The notes: generated by a model not told the origin, from the sequence alone. Shown: positions 52,002 to 61,405, numbered from the stretch's first letter. The stretch: DNA of 64,000 nt from CAWKMN01 sp963850765 (GCA_963850765.1 CAWKMN010000003.1:744001-808000); one strand, 5' to 3'. Numbers and translations: made by a program.

Positions 52002-53180
52002 ATGGATAAGAAGACTGTTCGTGATATCGACCTGACCGGCAAGCGTGTCCTGGTGCGCGTGGATTTCAACGTGCCCATCAAAGAAGGCAAAGTGACCGAT
52101 GACACGCGCGTCCGGGCGTCCATCCCAACTCTCAAATACATTCTGGACCAGAAGCCTCGTTATATCGCCCTGATGTCGCACCTGGGCCGCCCCAAAGGTG
52201 GGCCGGATCCCAAGTATTCTCTCGCGCCGGTCGCGCCCGTGCTCGCCAAACTGCTGGGTGTGGATGTCGCTTTCGCCGAAGACTGCGTCGGGGATGTCGC
52301 CAAGAAGGCCGCCGCCGCGCTGCCCAACGGTGGCGTTCTGCTGCTCGAAAATACGCGGTTCCACCCGACCGAGGAAAAAAACGATCTCGATCTGGCCAAG
52401 CAACTCGCCGAACTTGGCGACGTATATGTGAATGACGCGTTCGGCTCGGCACACCGCGCCCATTCGTCCACCGAGGGTGTGGCGCGCTACCTGCCCGCCG
52501 TGAGCGGCTTTTTGATGGAAAAAGAGCTGGAATACCTGGTGAACGCGATTGAATCACCGGAGCACCCGTTTGTCGCCATCCTGGGCGGCGCGAAAGTCTC
52601 CGACAAAATCCCGGTGATCGAATCGCTGCTGGGCAAATGCGACAAACTGCTGATCGGCGGCGGCATGGCGAACACGTTCTTCAAGGCGCAGGGCATCGCC
52701 ATGGGGGACTCGCTCGTGGAAGACGAAGTGCTCGACACTGCTCGCTCGCTGCTGCAACAGAGCGGCGGCAAGCTCGTGCTGCCCGAAGATGTGGTGATCG
52801 CGGATGCGTTCGATAATGGCGCGAACAAGAAGGTGATCAAGATAGCCGAAGGTGTACCGGCGGGCTGGCGGGCGCTGGATATCGGCCCGGCCTCGGTCGA
52901 GGCGTTCCGCAAGGTGATCAAGGACGCCAAGACGATCGTGTGGAACGGCCCGATGGGCGTCTTCGAGATGGAAAACTTCGCCAAGGGCACCTTCCAGATC
53001 GCGGCACTGCTGGCGGAATCCGGTGCGAAGACGATCGTCGGCGGTGGCGACTCGGTGGCCGCGGTCCAGCAGGCGGGTCTGGCCGACCGGATGTCACACA
53101 TCTCGACGGGCGGCGGTGCCAGCCTGGAACTGCTCGAAGGCAAGGAACTGCCGGGTGTGGTCGCGCTGAACGACCGCTGA
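52002..53180 (+). CDS. pgk: Phosphoglycerate kinase
   Basis: 392 residues. N-terminal domain: GKRVLVRVDFNVPIKEGKVT, DTRVRASIPTLKYIL, LMSHLGRPKGG, LLLENTRFHPTEEKNDLDLA. C-terminal domain: FVAILGGAKVSDKIPVIESL, IGGGMANTFFKAQG, TIVWNGPMGVFEMENFAKGT and the nucleotide loop KTIVGGGDSVAAVQQAGL with HISTGGGASLELLEGKELPG. It makes ATP from 1,3-bisphosphoglycerate. Follows gap after a hairpin. Confidence 0.97.
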   Translation: MDKKTVRDIDLTGKRVLVRVDFNVPIKEGKVTDDTRVRASIPTLKYILDQKPRYIALMSHLGRPKGGPDPKYSLAPVAPVLAKLLGVDVAFAEDCVGDVAKKAAAALPNGGVLLLENTRFHPTEEKNDLDLAKQLAELGDVYVNDAFGSAHRAHSSTEGVARYLPAVSGFLMEKELEYLVNAIESPEHPFVAILGGAKVSDKIPVIESLLGKCDKLLIGGGMANTFFKAQGIAMGDSLVEDEVLDTARSLLQQSGGKLVLPEDVVIADAFDNGANKKVIKIAEGVPAGWRALDIGPASVEAFRKVIKDAKTIVWNGPMGVFEMENFAKGTFQIAALLAESGAKTIVGGGDSVAAVQQAGLADRMSHISTGGGASLELLEGKELPGVVALNDR

Positions 53181-53201
53181 TCGGTTGGGTTAGCCTTGTT
53201 T

Positions 53202-53238
53202 CTGGCGGGCGGCCGCACAGCCTCCCGCCGGGTTTTAC
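53202..53238 (+). terminator. Hairpin between pgk and tpiA
   Basis: CTGGCGGG (53202-53209) and CCCGCCGG (53224-53231), including one G-T pair, followed by GTTTTAC. Terminator-like, so tpiA may be separated in part from gap-pgk. Confidence 0.6.
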
Positions 53239-53318
53239 TGCCGGCGTAGAGCCGACTATCCGCGCGATCAGCACACGCCGCCGCTGTTGTGACTATCTCT
53301 CAAAAGGAGCTTCATTTC

Positions 53319-54089
53319 ATGCGTACCCCAATCATTGCCGGCAACTGGAAGATGTACAAAACGCCCCAGGAAGCCGTCGCATTTGTCAACGCCATCAAAG
53401 CCGAACTGGTGAAACTGAACGCCGCCGAGCGGGTCGTCTGCCCGCCCTATGTGGCGCTGGCCGGCGTACAGGCCGCGCTCGTGGGCACCGGCATCGACGT
53501 CGGCGCGCAGGATGTACATTGGGAGGAGCAGGGAGCCTATACCAGCCAGGTATCGCCCGCCATGCTCGAAGGTCTGGTAAAATATGTCATTATCGGCCAT
53601 TCCGAAACGCGCGAATACCTGGGCGTGACCGATGACATGGTGAACAAAAAAGCCAGGGCCGCTCTCAGGCACGGTCTGCACTCGATCATCGCCGTGGGCG
53701 AAAGTCTGGCCGTGAACGAAGCGGGGCAGACTCAGGACTTCGTCGGGCGGCAGATTCGCGCGGCTTTCGAGGGCATCCCGGCGGACGATCTCGCCCGCAT
53801 CGTGGTCGCCTACGAGCCGATCTGGGCTATCGGCACCGGCCGGAGCGCCAGCGGCGAGCAGGCCAATGCCATCATCGGCTCGATCCGCGCCATCCTGGCC
53901 GATCTGTACGGCAGCGACCATGCCGACGCCATGCGCATTCAGTACGGCGGCAGCGTGAAACCCGACAACATGATCGAGTTCATGAGCCAGCCGCACATCG
54001 ACGGGGCGCTGATCGGCGGGGCGTCGCTCAAAGAAGAGTTGTTTATCACGCTCGTCCGGCTTGCGATTGAGGCTAAAGGATTGAGTTAA
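53319..54089 (+). CDS. tpiA: Triose-phosphate isomerase
   Basis: 256 residues from ATG 53319, with AAAAGGAGC upstream; a longer in-frame start at 53289 lacks one. Motifs: TPIIAGNWKMYKTPQEAVAF (active Lys), VGAQDVHWEEQGAYT, YVIIGHSETREYLG (active His), IVVAYEPIWAIGTGRSASG (active Glu) and YGGSVKPDN with GALIGGASL. It interconverts dihydroxyacetone phosphate and glyceraldehyde-3-phosphate. It completes the lower glycolysis set here with gap and pgk. Confidence 0.97.
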   Translation: MRTPIIAGNWKMYKTPQEAVAFVNAIKAELVKLNAAERVVCPPYVALAGVQAALVGTGIDVGAQDVHWEEQGAYTSQVSPAMLEGLVKYVIIGHSETREYLGVTDDMVNKKARAALRHGLHSIIAVGESLAVNEAGQTQDFVGRQIRAAFEGIPADDLARIVVAYEPIWAIGTGRSASGEQANAIIGSIRAILADLYGSDHADAMRIQYGGSVKPDNMIEFMSQPHIDGALIGGASLKEELFITLVRLAIEAKGLS

Positions 54090-54101
54090 CGCTCAACTGG
54101 T

Positions 54102-55709
54102 ATGAATTTTGGGGACCTGCTCACACCGTGGTTCGTGCTGGCGGTGGTGATTTTGCCGCTGGTCTGGATCGAAAAGTGGATACACAGCCACTTATACGGT
54201 GTGGGCTGGTTGCTGACCCACAACGAAAAAAGCGCCACGGCGCTCTATTACGTACTGCTCTCCCCCGGCGTGTTTGTCCACGAATTTGTCCAGTATATTG
54301 TGGCCGGTGCCCTCAACGTCAAAATCAAGCGGGTGATCGCGTGGCCCGAAGCGCAGAAAGACGGGACGCTGCGGCTGGACTTTGTGCGTATTCAGAAGGC
54401 GAACCGCGCGCAGAACGCCGTGTTGGGCGCGGTCCCGCTGATCGCCGGGCTGGCGCTCGTCTGGCTGATCAGCAGCCAACTGCTGAACCTGGATCAGGTG
54501 GTCGAAGCCATCCCATCCGGCGACCTGAACCGGATCGGATCGGCGCTGCGAGAGGCCGCCAGCGCGCCCGATTTTCTGCTGTGGATGTACTTCATCTTCA
54601 CCATCAGCAATGCCATGCTGCCCACCCCGACCGAACGGCAGGCGTGGCCGCTGATCTTTGGCCTGTTCGCCGTGGTGGTCGTCTTCCTGATCGCGATCGG
54701 CGTGGGCGATGTGTTGATGGAGACCTTCACCGGGCCGGTGGCGCACGGCGTCGAGCGGCTGACGATCGCATTTGGCTCGGTGCTGGTGGCCGAAATACCC
54801 GGTATCCTGACGATCGGCTTATTGGAGGAAGTGCTCGAAAAAACGACCGGGCGCAAATTCCAGTACGGCCGATCGCAGCCTGGCCGATCTCGCCGCGGCA
54901 CGCGCGAGCCGGGTTCCAGTGTGCCGCTGCCGCCGGGCGCGCCGTTCCCTTCTATCTACAATCTGAACCTGCCGGTCCCAACTCCGGCCGAGGTTAAAGC
55001 TGCCCCGCCGCGCGCGAAGCGCCCCGCTTCCCTCTCGGAGCGCTCACCGGATCTGGCGCAGCGTCCGGCGTTTGGAGCCGCTGACGCAGCCAGCGCCACC
55101 CATCCCGAGCGGGAACCACGCCCTGCCGACCGCGAAAGCGCGCCGCTGGGACCTGCCCCGCGAACAACCGCGCCCCAGGCGTCGCCGCCCGCAGGCTCAT
55201 TCCCCCGCAGGAGCACGCCAGCAGATGAGGAGGAGCGGCCCTCGCCCGCCGCGCGTCCTGATACTTCCTTCGCGCGCCGTGGTCCCCTTGCGGAACAGGA
55301 AGCACCGGCCGAGGACGGCGAGCGCCCCGCCTTGCGCCGTCCCGACAGTCCATCGGGTCAGCCGGAAAGCCCGTTCCTCCGCCGGAGCACACCCGCCGCC
55401 GATGAGCCGCCCGCTGACCGTTTTGCCCGTCCGCAGCCCGCCCAACCGTTTCGCTCCAGCCCCCTGGGAGAGGACGACGAGGCCGACTCATCCCCCGGCG
55501 CTTTACGCCGTCCGAGTCCCTATGGCGATCGCCCGATGGGCGACCGGCCGCCTGGCGACCGTTCACTCGCCAGCCGCCCCTCGCCCTTTGCCGATGATGA
55601 CGAGGACGAGGATGATGAAGATGTCACGTATGAGGACTTCGACGACGCCGGCACCGCATCCGACGATGATGAGTACGGTGATCTGGGTGGCGACGTGGAC
55701 AACGAATAG
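54102..55709 (+). CDS. Polytopic membrane protein with HEFVQ motif and long disordered acidic tail
   Basis: 535 residues, starting 12 bases after tpiA. The first ~260 residues have about five TM segments: WFVLAVVILPLVWIEKWI, ALYYVLLSPGVFVHEFVQYI, AVLGAVPLIAGLALVWLISS, MYFIFTISNAMLPTPTERQA and PLIFGLFAVVVVFLIAIGVG. VFVHEFVQYIVAG resembles the HExxH of site-2 protease-like M50 proteins, but the final His is missing (HEFVQ), so zinc chemistry is doubtful. The remaining ~270 residues are low complexity, rich in Pro, Arg and acidic residues, with degenerate RRSTPADE/SPFxxDDE units and an Asp/Glu run at the end. Function unknown. Confidence 0.7.
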   Translation: MNFGDLLTPWFVLAVVILPLVWIEKWIHSHLYGVGWLLTHNEKSATALYYVLLSPGVFVHEFVQYIVAGALNVKIKRVIAWPEAQKDGTLRLDFVRIQKANRAQNAVLGAVPLIAGLALVWLISSQLLNLDQVVEAIPSGDLNRIGSALREAASAPDFLLWMYFIFTISNAMLPTPTERQAWPLIFGLFAVVVVFLIAIGVGDVLMETFTGPVAHGVERLTIAFGSVLVAEIPGILTIGLLEEVLEKTTGRKFQYGRSQPGRSRRGTREPGSSVPLPPGAPFPSIYNLNLPVPTPAEVKAAPPRAKRPASLSERSPDLAQRPAFGAADAASATHPEREPRPADRESAPLGPAPRTTAPQASPPAGSFPRRSTPADEEERPSPAARPDTSFARRGPLAEQEAPAEDGERPALRRPDSPSGQPESPFLRRSTPAADEPPADRFARPQPAQPFRSSPLGEDDEADSSPGALRRPSPYGDRPMGDRPPGDRSLASRPSPFADDDEDEDDEDVTYEDFDDAGTASDDDEYGDLGGDVDNE

Positions 55710-55712
55710 AAC

Positions 55713-56807
55713 TCAGGTGGCTTGAGGGAGATTGTTGTCGCCCGTGCTGTTTTCGTCCTGCGGATCGCTGAGATGCGTGCGGCGGCTCAGCACCAGGAAG
55801 CCGATCGCGATCACACCGGCCATGACCACCAGCGCGATCAGCTTGTAGACCCGGCTGGCCGTCACCAGCGCAATCGCACCAAACAGCGTGCAGAACACAT
55901 AATAACCAAGCACGATCTGCCGCTGCGACAGCCCCAGCGCCAACAGCCGGTAATGCACGTGCCCGCGATCCCCGATGGCCGGGTTTTTACCCACGCTGAC
56001 CCGCCGGACGATCTGCCACCCGACGTCCAGCAGCGGCAGGCCCATGACCAGCAGCACGGTTGCCATCTTCGCGCCGCCGATGATCCCCAGCACGCCGAGC
56101 GTATAGCCGAGGAACAGCGCCCCGTTGCTGCCCATGAAGATCCGCGCAGGATGGAAATTGTACGGCAGAAAGCCCAACGTCGCGCCGAACAAGGCCAGCG
56201 GCAGCAGACTGACGCTGATCTGATCCAGCCGGAACGCCGCGTGAATGAAGATCATAAGGGCGGCCACCGAACACACCCCCGCCGCCAGCCCATCCAGCCC
56301 GTCCAGCCAGTTGACCGTGTTCATCATAAAGCCGAGCCAGAACAGAGTGATCGTGACGGTCACGACGTAGGGCCACTCGGGGGTGAGCTTGCCGGTCAGA
56401 GGATTGTTGAAGCCTTCGATGAAGATCAGGAACGACACCGCAATCGCCGCGGCGATCAACTGCGCGAGATACTGCGGCAGGGGACCAAGTTCGTATTTAT
56501 CGTCCAGGATGCCGACCACAAACAGAAACGCCCCGCCGATCAACAGGCCGGTCAGGCGGATCACCTCTTTATCATCCGTCCGCACGACGGGCAAAAACTG
56601 CGCCACGATCACGGCCAGTGTAAAGGCCGCGTACATTGCCAGACCGCCAAACTTCGAGGTGGTGGAGGGGTGCTGGTGGCGGCTGCGGGGTTTATCTACA
56701 ATGCCCCACCGCGCGCCAAGCCGCTGCGCCACCGGAGTCAGTCCAAACGCCAGCCCAAAGGAAAGCCCAAAAACCACAACAAAAGAACCTAAGTGTTCGG
56801 CTGGCAT
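55713..56807 (-). CDS. WecA/TagO-like undecaprenyl-phosphate GlcNAc-1-phosphate transferase (MraY family)
   Basis: About 364 residues from ATG 56807 (AGGG five bases upstream); ATG 56819 is an alternative. Ten or so TM helices. Motifs: PKPRSRHQHPSTTSKFGGLA-like region (KPRSRHQHPSTTSKFGGLAM), LFVVGILDDKYELGPLPQ (LDD), FMMNTVNWLDGLDGLAAGVC (NxxNxxDGLDGLA, catalytic), and GNPAIGDRGHVHYRLLALGL-type loop (GDRGHVHYRLLALGLSQRQ; HxHxRL). It starts lipid-linked glycan synthesis at the membrane. It follows upp on the minus strand; without repair the two frames fuse into one 879-residue ORF. Confidence 0.85.
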   Translation of the reverse strand: MPAEHLGSFVVVFGLSFGLAFGLTPVAQRLGARWGIVDKPRSRHQHPSTTSKFGGLAMYAAFTLAVIVAQFLPVVRTDDKEVIRLTGLLIGGAFLFVVGILDDKYELGPLPQYLAQLIAAAIAVSFLIFIEGFNNPLTGKLTPEWPYVVTVTITLFWLGFMMNTVNWLDGLDGLAAGVCSVAALMIFIHAAFRLDQISVSLLPLALFGATLGFLPYNFHPARIFMGSNGALFLGYTLGVLGIIGGAKMATVLLVMGLPLLDVGWQIVRRVSVGKNPAIGDRGHVHYRLLALGLSQRQIVLGYYVFCTLFGAIALVTASRVYKLIALVVMAGVIAIGFLVLSRRTHLSDPQDENSTGDNNLPQAT

Positions 56808-56899
56808 ATCAGCCCTCATAGTGGCGGAGATGGTCGCGAGATGGTCGCGCAACGAACGACCAAAAACTGAAACCTGTCTGCTGAAAACTGTATACTTTC

Positions 56900-57530
56900 T
56901 TACGCCGTGCCGAACTGCCGATCGCCGGCGTCGCCCAAGGCCCGGCACGATAAAGCCGCGCTCGTTGAGGTGATCGTCTACCACAGCCAGATGCAGCGGA
57001 ATATCCGGGTGAGCACGCGTGACGACCTCAATGCCTTCCGGCGCGGCGATCAGCCCGACGAACTTGATCCGGCTCACGCCCCAGTTCTTGAGCACGTCAA
57101 TCGCGGCCGTGGCCGATCCGCCCGTCGCCAGCATCGGATCCAGGATCAGGCATACCTGCACGGTGGGCTCCACCGGCAGCTTGTTATAGTACGAGATCGG
57201 GCGCAGCGTTTTTTCGTCCCGGTAGATGCCCAGGTGCCACACCTGCGCGCCGGGGATCATATCCAGAATCCCGTCAACCATGCCCAACCCGGCCCGCAGA
57301 ATCGGCACCAGCCCAACTTCTTCCTGCAAGTGATAGCCGGGAGCCATCGCCAGCGGAGTCTCCACCCTGCAGTCACGCAGTTGCAGATCGGCCATCGCCT
57401 CGTAGCCGAGCAGCACCGCCAGCTCGTGGATCAACTGGCGGAACTTGCGGTGATCGGTCGCCCGGTTGCGCAGCAGGGTCAGCTTGTGTTTGACGAGCGG
57501 GTGATTCGAAATATGGAGCATTTCGGTCAT
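56900..57530 (-). CDS. upp: Uracil phosphoribosyltransferase (C-terminus frameshifted near 56935)
   Basis: 209 residues after repair. ATG 57530 has AGGAGG directly upstream. Motifs: MLHISNHPLVKHKLTLLRN, PILRAGLGMVDGILDMIPGA (PRPP-linked region), ILDPMLATGGSATAAIDVL (the PRPP loop) and DIPLHLAVVDDHLNERGFIV. The frame then runs on as RRRRSAVRHG, whereas the next frame gives DAGDRQFGTA and stop at 56900-56902, the standard UPRT ending. One G too many in CTTGGGCGAC explains it. UPRT makes UMP from uracil and PRPP in salvage. Confidence 0.9.
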
Positions 57531-57671
57531 GCATCCTCCTAAGCAAAGCCCGAAGCCCTGAACGCCGCAAATTGTAACGTTCACGCCGCGCCTGTCAACG
57601 GGTCTAGTCTTTACCTTCCCGCTGGGAGCCGGTATACTCCCCGCGTTATGATCGATCAAAGGACACTGGGA

Positions 57672-58702
57672 ATGTCGAACGCCGACCGCATGGTAAGCGG
57701 AAAAAAACAAGCCGACGACCGCGTGGACAGCGCGCTGCGCCCTCGCCGCCTGGATGAGATGACCGGGCAGGAGCGGATCGTCGAAAATCTCCGCATTCTG
57801 ATCGAAGCCTCCAAAGCGCGCAACGAAGCGCTGGATCATGTGCTGCTGTACGGGCCGCCCGGCCTGGGCAAGACCACCTTCGCGCACGTGATCGCGAACG
57901 AGATGGATGTCAACATTCGCATCACCGCCGGGCCGTCCATCGAGCGCGCTGGCGATTTGGCCGCGATCCTGACCCACCTGCGCGAGCGCGACGTGCTGTT
58001 TATCGACGAGATTCACCGGCTGGGCCGCGCCGTCGAGGAAGTGCTCTACCCGGCCATGGAAGATTTCGTGCTGGACATCGTGATCGGCAAGGGGCCTTCC
58101 GCCAAAAACGTTCGTCTGAACCTGCCGCGCTTCACCGTAATCGGCGCGACCACCCGGCTCGCGCTGCTGACCGCCCCGCTCCGATCCCGGTTTGGTGCGG
58201 TGTATCGCCTCGACTTTTACAGTCTGGAGGCCATGATCGAGATCGTTTACCGGGCGGCGAGTCTGCTCAAGGTGCCGATCGAAGAAGACGGCGTCCATGA
58301 GATCGCGACCGCGTGCGCGCGGGACGCCGCGCGTCGCCCTGCGCCTGCTCAAGCGCGTGCGGGACTATGCCGAGGTGCGCGCCGGGGGCGTGATCACCGG
58401 CGAGGTGGCCGCCCAGGCTCTCGACCTGCTGGAAATCGATCCGCTCGGACTGGACGACATCGACCGCCGGGTGCTGCGCACCATCATCGAGAAATTCGAG
58501 GGCGGGCCGGTGGGACTCTGAAACGATCGCGGCCTCGATCAGCGAAGAAGCGGACACGATCATGGACGTGGTCGAGCCCTACCTGCTGCAGCTCGGTTTT
58601 ATCGACCGGACGCCGCGCGGCCGCGTCGCGACCCGGCTGGCTTACGAGCATCTCAATCTGAACGACAATCGCACCCCGCCCAAGCAGCCAAGTCTATTTT
58701 AG
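57672..58702 (+). CDS. ruvB: Holliday junction helicase RuvB (two frameshifts)
   Basis: Start ATG 57672 (AAGGA nine bases upstream); ATG 57648 is alternative. Walker A LLYGPPGLGKTTFAHVIANE, Walker B VLFIDEIHRLGRAVEEVLYP, IGATTRLALLTAPLRSRFGA (arginine finger region). Near 58310 one extra base shifts the frame; the continuation is RARGTPRVALRLLKRVRDYA. Near 58515 GGACTCTGAAACG carries an extra T, after which ETIAASISEEADTIMDVVEP and PSLF run to the TAG at 58700-58702. Both breaks are at conserved positions. RuvB drives branch migration with RuvA. DUF2905 and queA follow, a standard neighbourhood. Confidence 0.9.
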
Positions 58703-58711
58703 CCGGAGCAT

Positions 58712-58954
58712 ATGATGGATCTGAACACAGTTGGCCGGACGGTCATCTACGTGGGCCTTGCGGTAGTGGTGCTGGGCGGAATTCTGATGCTGTTCAGCCG
58801 CATCCCGTTCCTCAAAGACCTGGGCAACCTGCCCGGCGATATTCGCATCGAAGGCGGCCGCTTTTCGTGCTTCGCGCCTATCGTGAGCATGATCATCCTC
58901 AGCATCCTGCTCTCGCTCGCCCTGAATATCATTGTGCGCCTGCTGAACCGCTGA
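58712..58954 (+). CDS. DUF2905 family membrane protein
   Basis: 80 residues, small hydrophobic protein with two TM segments (VGRTVIYVGLAVVVLGGILM and FAPIVSMIILSILLSLALNI) around FLKDLGNLPGDIRIEGGRFS, which is the family hallmark (LPGDI). GGAG precedes the ATG. It lies between ruvB and queA as in many bacteria. The function is unknown. Confidence 0.85.
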   Translation: MMDLNTVGRTVIYVGLAVVVLGGILMLFSRIPFLKDLGNLPGDIRIEGGRFSCFAPIVSMIILSILLSLALNIIVRLLNR

Positions 58955-58955
58955 T

Positions 58956-60062
58956 ATGTTTCTCTCTGACTTCGATTATGATCTCCCGCCCGACCGTATC
59001 GCCCAGACGCCGATCGAGCCGCGCGACGCCTCGCGCATGCTGGTGCTGCACCGCGACTCCGGCCAGATCGAGCACCGCCGGTTCCGCGACTTACCTGCCT
59101 GCCTGAATTCCGGCGATGTGCTGGTACTGAACCAGACGCGTGTGATCCCGGCCCGCCTGCCCGCGCAGAAGATCCCATCGGGCGGCGCGGCGGAGATCCT
59201 GCTGCTGCGCCCGCTTGACGATACCCGCTGGCAGGTGATCGTAGGCGGCCGGAATATCCAGGTTGGCACGCGGCTGTCGGTCGGGCACGGGGCCAGCCGG
59301 CGCATCGAAGCCACGGTGATCGAGGTCCACGACGAAAACGAGCGCGTGATCGACTTCTCCGAGCCAATCCAGCCGTATCTGGAGGAACTGGGCGAAACAC
59401 CCCTGCCGCCCTACATCACGACGCCGCTCGACGACCCGAATCGCTATCAGACGGTTTTCGCCCGGCAGGACGGCTCTGCCGCCGCGCCAACCGCCGGCCT
59501 GCACTTTACCGGCGATATGCTGATCGCGCTGCAGCAGCAGGGCATCGAGATCGCTTACTGCACGCTGCATATCGGGCTGGATACGTTCGCGCCGGTCCGC
59601 GTGGAGAACATCGCCGAGCACAAGATGCATACCGAGCGCGCCGTGCTGACCGCCGAAGATGTGCAGCGGATCAACCAGGCAAAGCTGCGCGGCGGCCGGA
59701 TCGTCGCCGTGGGGACGACTGCCGTCCGCACGCTCGAAACCGCTGCTATCCGGTCAGCCGCGTATGACAGCGACGCCAACGATCCGGCCAGCATCCGCCG
59801 CACACTGGCAAAGGTGAACGAGATGGCCTGCCCCTGGCGGCCGGTGATCGCCATCAACGAAGACACCGACCTGTTCATGACGCCGGGGTATCGCTTCCGC
59901 GCGGTGGACGTGATGCTGACCAATTTCCATCTGCCGCGCTCGACGCTGCTGATGCTGGTCAGCGCGTTTGCGGGCCGCGAACATATCCTGAACGCTTACG
60001 AAGAGGCGATCCGGGAGGGTTATCGTTTTTACAGTCTGGGGGATTGCTGCCTTCTGCTGTGA
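58956..60062 (+). CDS. queA: S-adenosylmethionine:tRNA ribosyltransferase-isomerase QueA
   Basis: 368 residues. Motifs: LSDFDYDLPPDRIAQTPIEP, RDASRMLVLHR, LNSGDVLVLNQTRVIPARL, PPYITTPLDDPNRYQTVFA, GSAAAPTAGLHFTGDML and THIGLDTFAPV-type (LHIGLDTFAPVRVENIAEHK). C-terminal NFHLPRSTLLMLVSAFAG and EGYRFYSLGDCCLLL. It converts preQ1-tRNA to epoxyqueuosine-tRNA with SAM. It follows DUF2905 by one base and shares the ruvB operon. Typical C-termini end in DAMLI; here it is DCCLL. Confidence 0.95.
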   Translation: MFLSDFDYDLPPDRIAQTPIEPRDASRMLVLHRDSGQIEHRRFRDLPACLNSGDVLVLNQTRVIPARLPAQKIPSGGAAEILLLRPLDDTRWQVIVGGRNIQVGTRLSVGHGASRRIEATVIEVHDENERVIDFSEPIQPYLEELGETPLPPYITTPLDDPNRYQTVFARQDGSAAAPTAGLHFTGDMLIALQQQGIEIAYCTLHIGLDTFAPVRVENIAEHKMHTERAVLTAEDVQRINQAKLRGGRIVAVGTTAVRTLETAAIRSAAYDSDANDPASIRRTLAKVNEMACPWRPVIAINEDTDLFMTPGYRFRAVDVMLTNFHLPRSTLLMLVSAFAGREHILNAYEEAIREGYRFYSLGDCCLLL

Positions 60063-60081
60063 TGGCGGGTGGGTCCGCCCA

Positions 60082-60387
60082 TCAGGGTTTGGAGAACCAG
60101 TTCAGCAGCTTCCTGACAAGATTACGTTTGTTGGCCAGCACCTGCTGGTATTCTTTTTGCAGTTCGTCGGTCAGGTTTTCCAGCTCGCCCACGGGCATCC
60201 GCGCGCCGTTGACCAGGACCCAGGTGTTTCCCAGGTCGCGCAGTTCCCGCGGGTGACGTCCATAGAGCGATAGATAGATATTCTGGTACCGGGCCATGGC
60301 CTTAGCGACCCGCATATCGGTTTCCAATAGCTCGACCTCGTTGAAAAACCATTCGCCGTCGATAGGTCTTGTTACCAGTATAACCAC
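60082..60387 (-). CDS. Small hypothetical protein, unknown function
   Basis: 101 residues from a GTG at 60387; the frame is closed by TAA upstream, so this is the only start. Content: one short N-terminal hydrophobic stretch, then charged helices (VAKAMARYQNIYLSLYGRHP, ENLTDELQKEYQQVLANKRN) and a basic C-terminus (RKLLNWFSKP). I do not recognise it. It is divergent from punA and converges on queA. It may be a shadow, but codon use looks protein-like. Confidence 0.45.
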   Translation of the reverse strand: MVILVTRPIDGEWFFNEVELLETDMRVAKAMARYQNIYLSLYGRHPRELRDLGNTWVLVNGARMPVGELENLTDELQKEYQQVLANKRNLVRKLLNWFSKP

Positions 60388-60523
60388 GAAGCCGCCTGTC
60401 GCACAGTCTGATCCCGTGAATTATGTCTGAAATCTCCTCATGCGCGGACATGTCATTCGGTGATAAAATGGAATTTCGAGTTACGCCTGTGGTGGGCTAC
60501 GTCTGGTGGAGAAAACTTGGCAC

Positions 60524-61405
60524 ATGGAAACTATTCCCGAAGTACACTATCGTGAGGCAGCCGACGCCGTCCAGCAGCGATTGGCTCAAACGCCGGGCAT
60601 CGGTCTGATCCTGGGGTCGGGCCTGGGGCCGCTGGTGGAGGAGATTCAGCACCCCACCGTGATCCCCTATGCGGAGATTCCACACTGGCCGCATTCCACC
60701 GTTGTCGGCCACGCCGGGCAGCTTGTGGCGGGCGAACTCGAAGATCGTCCGGTGCTGGCGATGCAGGGCCGCATCCATTTTTACGAAGGGTACAGCATGG
60801 CGCAGGTCACGCTGCCCGTGCGCGTGATGCGCCTGCTGGGGATCCACACCCTGATCGTGACCAACGCGGCCGGCGGCCTGAACCCAACTTTCAGCGCCGG
60901 GGATATAATGGTCATCGAGGATCATATCTTTGTGCCGGGCATGGCCGGCCATCATCCCCTCTACGGCCCCAACCTGGAACCGTTCGGCCCCCGGTTCTCG
61001 ATCCATACCCATTCGTATGATCCTGCCCTGCGCAGGCTGGCCCACAAGGTCGCGCGAGACCATAATCTGACGCTGCGCGAAGGGGTCTATGTCGGGCTGT
61101 CCGGCCCATCCTTTGAAACGCCCGCCGAGGTGCGGATGCTGCGCGGCTGGGGCGGCGACTCGGTGGGCATGTCCACCGCCGCGGAAGTGATCGTCGCGTA
61201 TCACGCCGGGATGCGGGTGCTGGGCTTTTCGAGCATCACCAACCAGTCGCTCGACAGCACCGAATTGAACGAAGTCGTCAGCCACGAAGAGGTGCTGCGG
61301 CTGGGCAAGCTGATCGTGCCGCGTCTTGCCACGCTGATCCGGGGTGTGCTGCGTGTCATGCCGCCCTTTGATCCGTCGGTTAATGAAAACTACACGGGGA
61401 CATGA
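60524..61405 (+). CDS. punA: Purine nucleoside phosphorylase
   Basis: 293 residues from ATG 60524; a GTG at 60506 in frame is possible. Motifs: IGLILGSGLGPLVEEI (phosphate loop), STVVGHAGQLVAGELEDRPV, MQGRIHFYEGYSMAQVTLPV, LIVTNAAGGLNPTFSAGDIM, VYVGLSGPSFETPAEVRMLR, and GGDSVGMSTAAEVIVAYHAG with SITNQSL. It belongs to the trimeric PNP type, splitting purine nucleosides with phosphate. The stop overlaps the ATG of the next gene. Confidence 0.93.
   Translation: METIPEVHYREAADAVQQRLAQTPGIGLILGSGLGPLVEEIQHPTVIPYAEIPHWPHSTVVGHAGQLVAGELEDRPVLAMQGRIHFYEGYSMAQVTLPVRVMRLLGIHTLIVTNAAGGLNPTFSAGDIMVIEDHIFVPGMAGHHPLYGPNLEPFGPRFSIHTHSYDPALRRLAHKVARDHNLTLREGVYVGLSGPSFETPAEVRMLRGWGGDSVGMSTAAEVIVAYHAGMRVLGFSSITNQSLDSTELNEVVSHEEVLRLGKLIVPRLATLIRGVLRVMPPFDPSVNENYTGT

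Noticed and set aside
55713..58352. An 879-residue ORF apparently joining an upstream region, upp and a MraY-like enzyme
   Set aside because: It is two genes joined by a one-base frame error near the UPRT C-terminus. The first ~280 residues, upstream of the upp ATG, are antisense to ruvB and have no known features.
58500..58520. RF2-like programmed frameshift at CTC TGA in ruvB
   Set aside because: It resembles the CTT TGA C site of prfB, but there is no upstream AGGGGG, and a second unrelated break lies 200 bases earlier. Assembly error explains both.
58297..58521. Separate small gene inside ruvB
   Set aside because: It is the frameshifted middle of RuvB (GTPRVALRLLKRVRDYAEVR).
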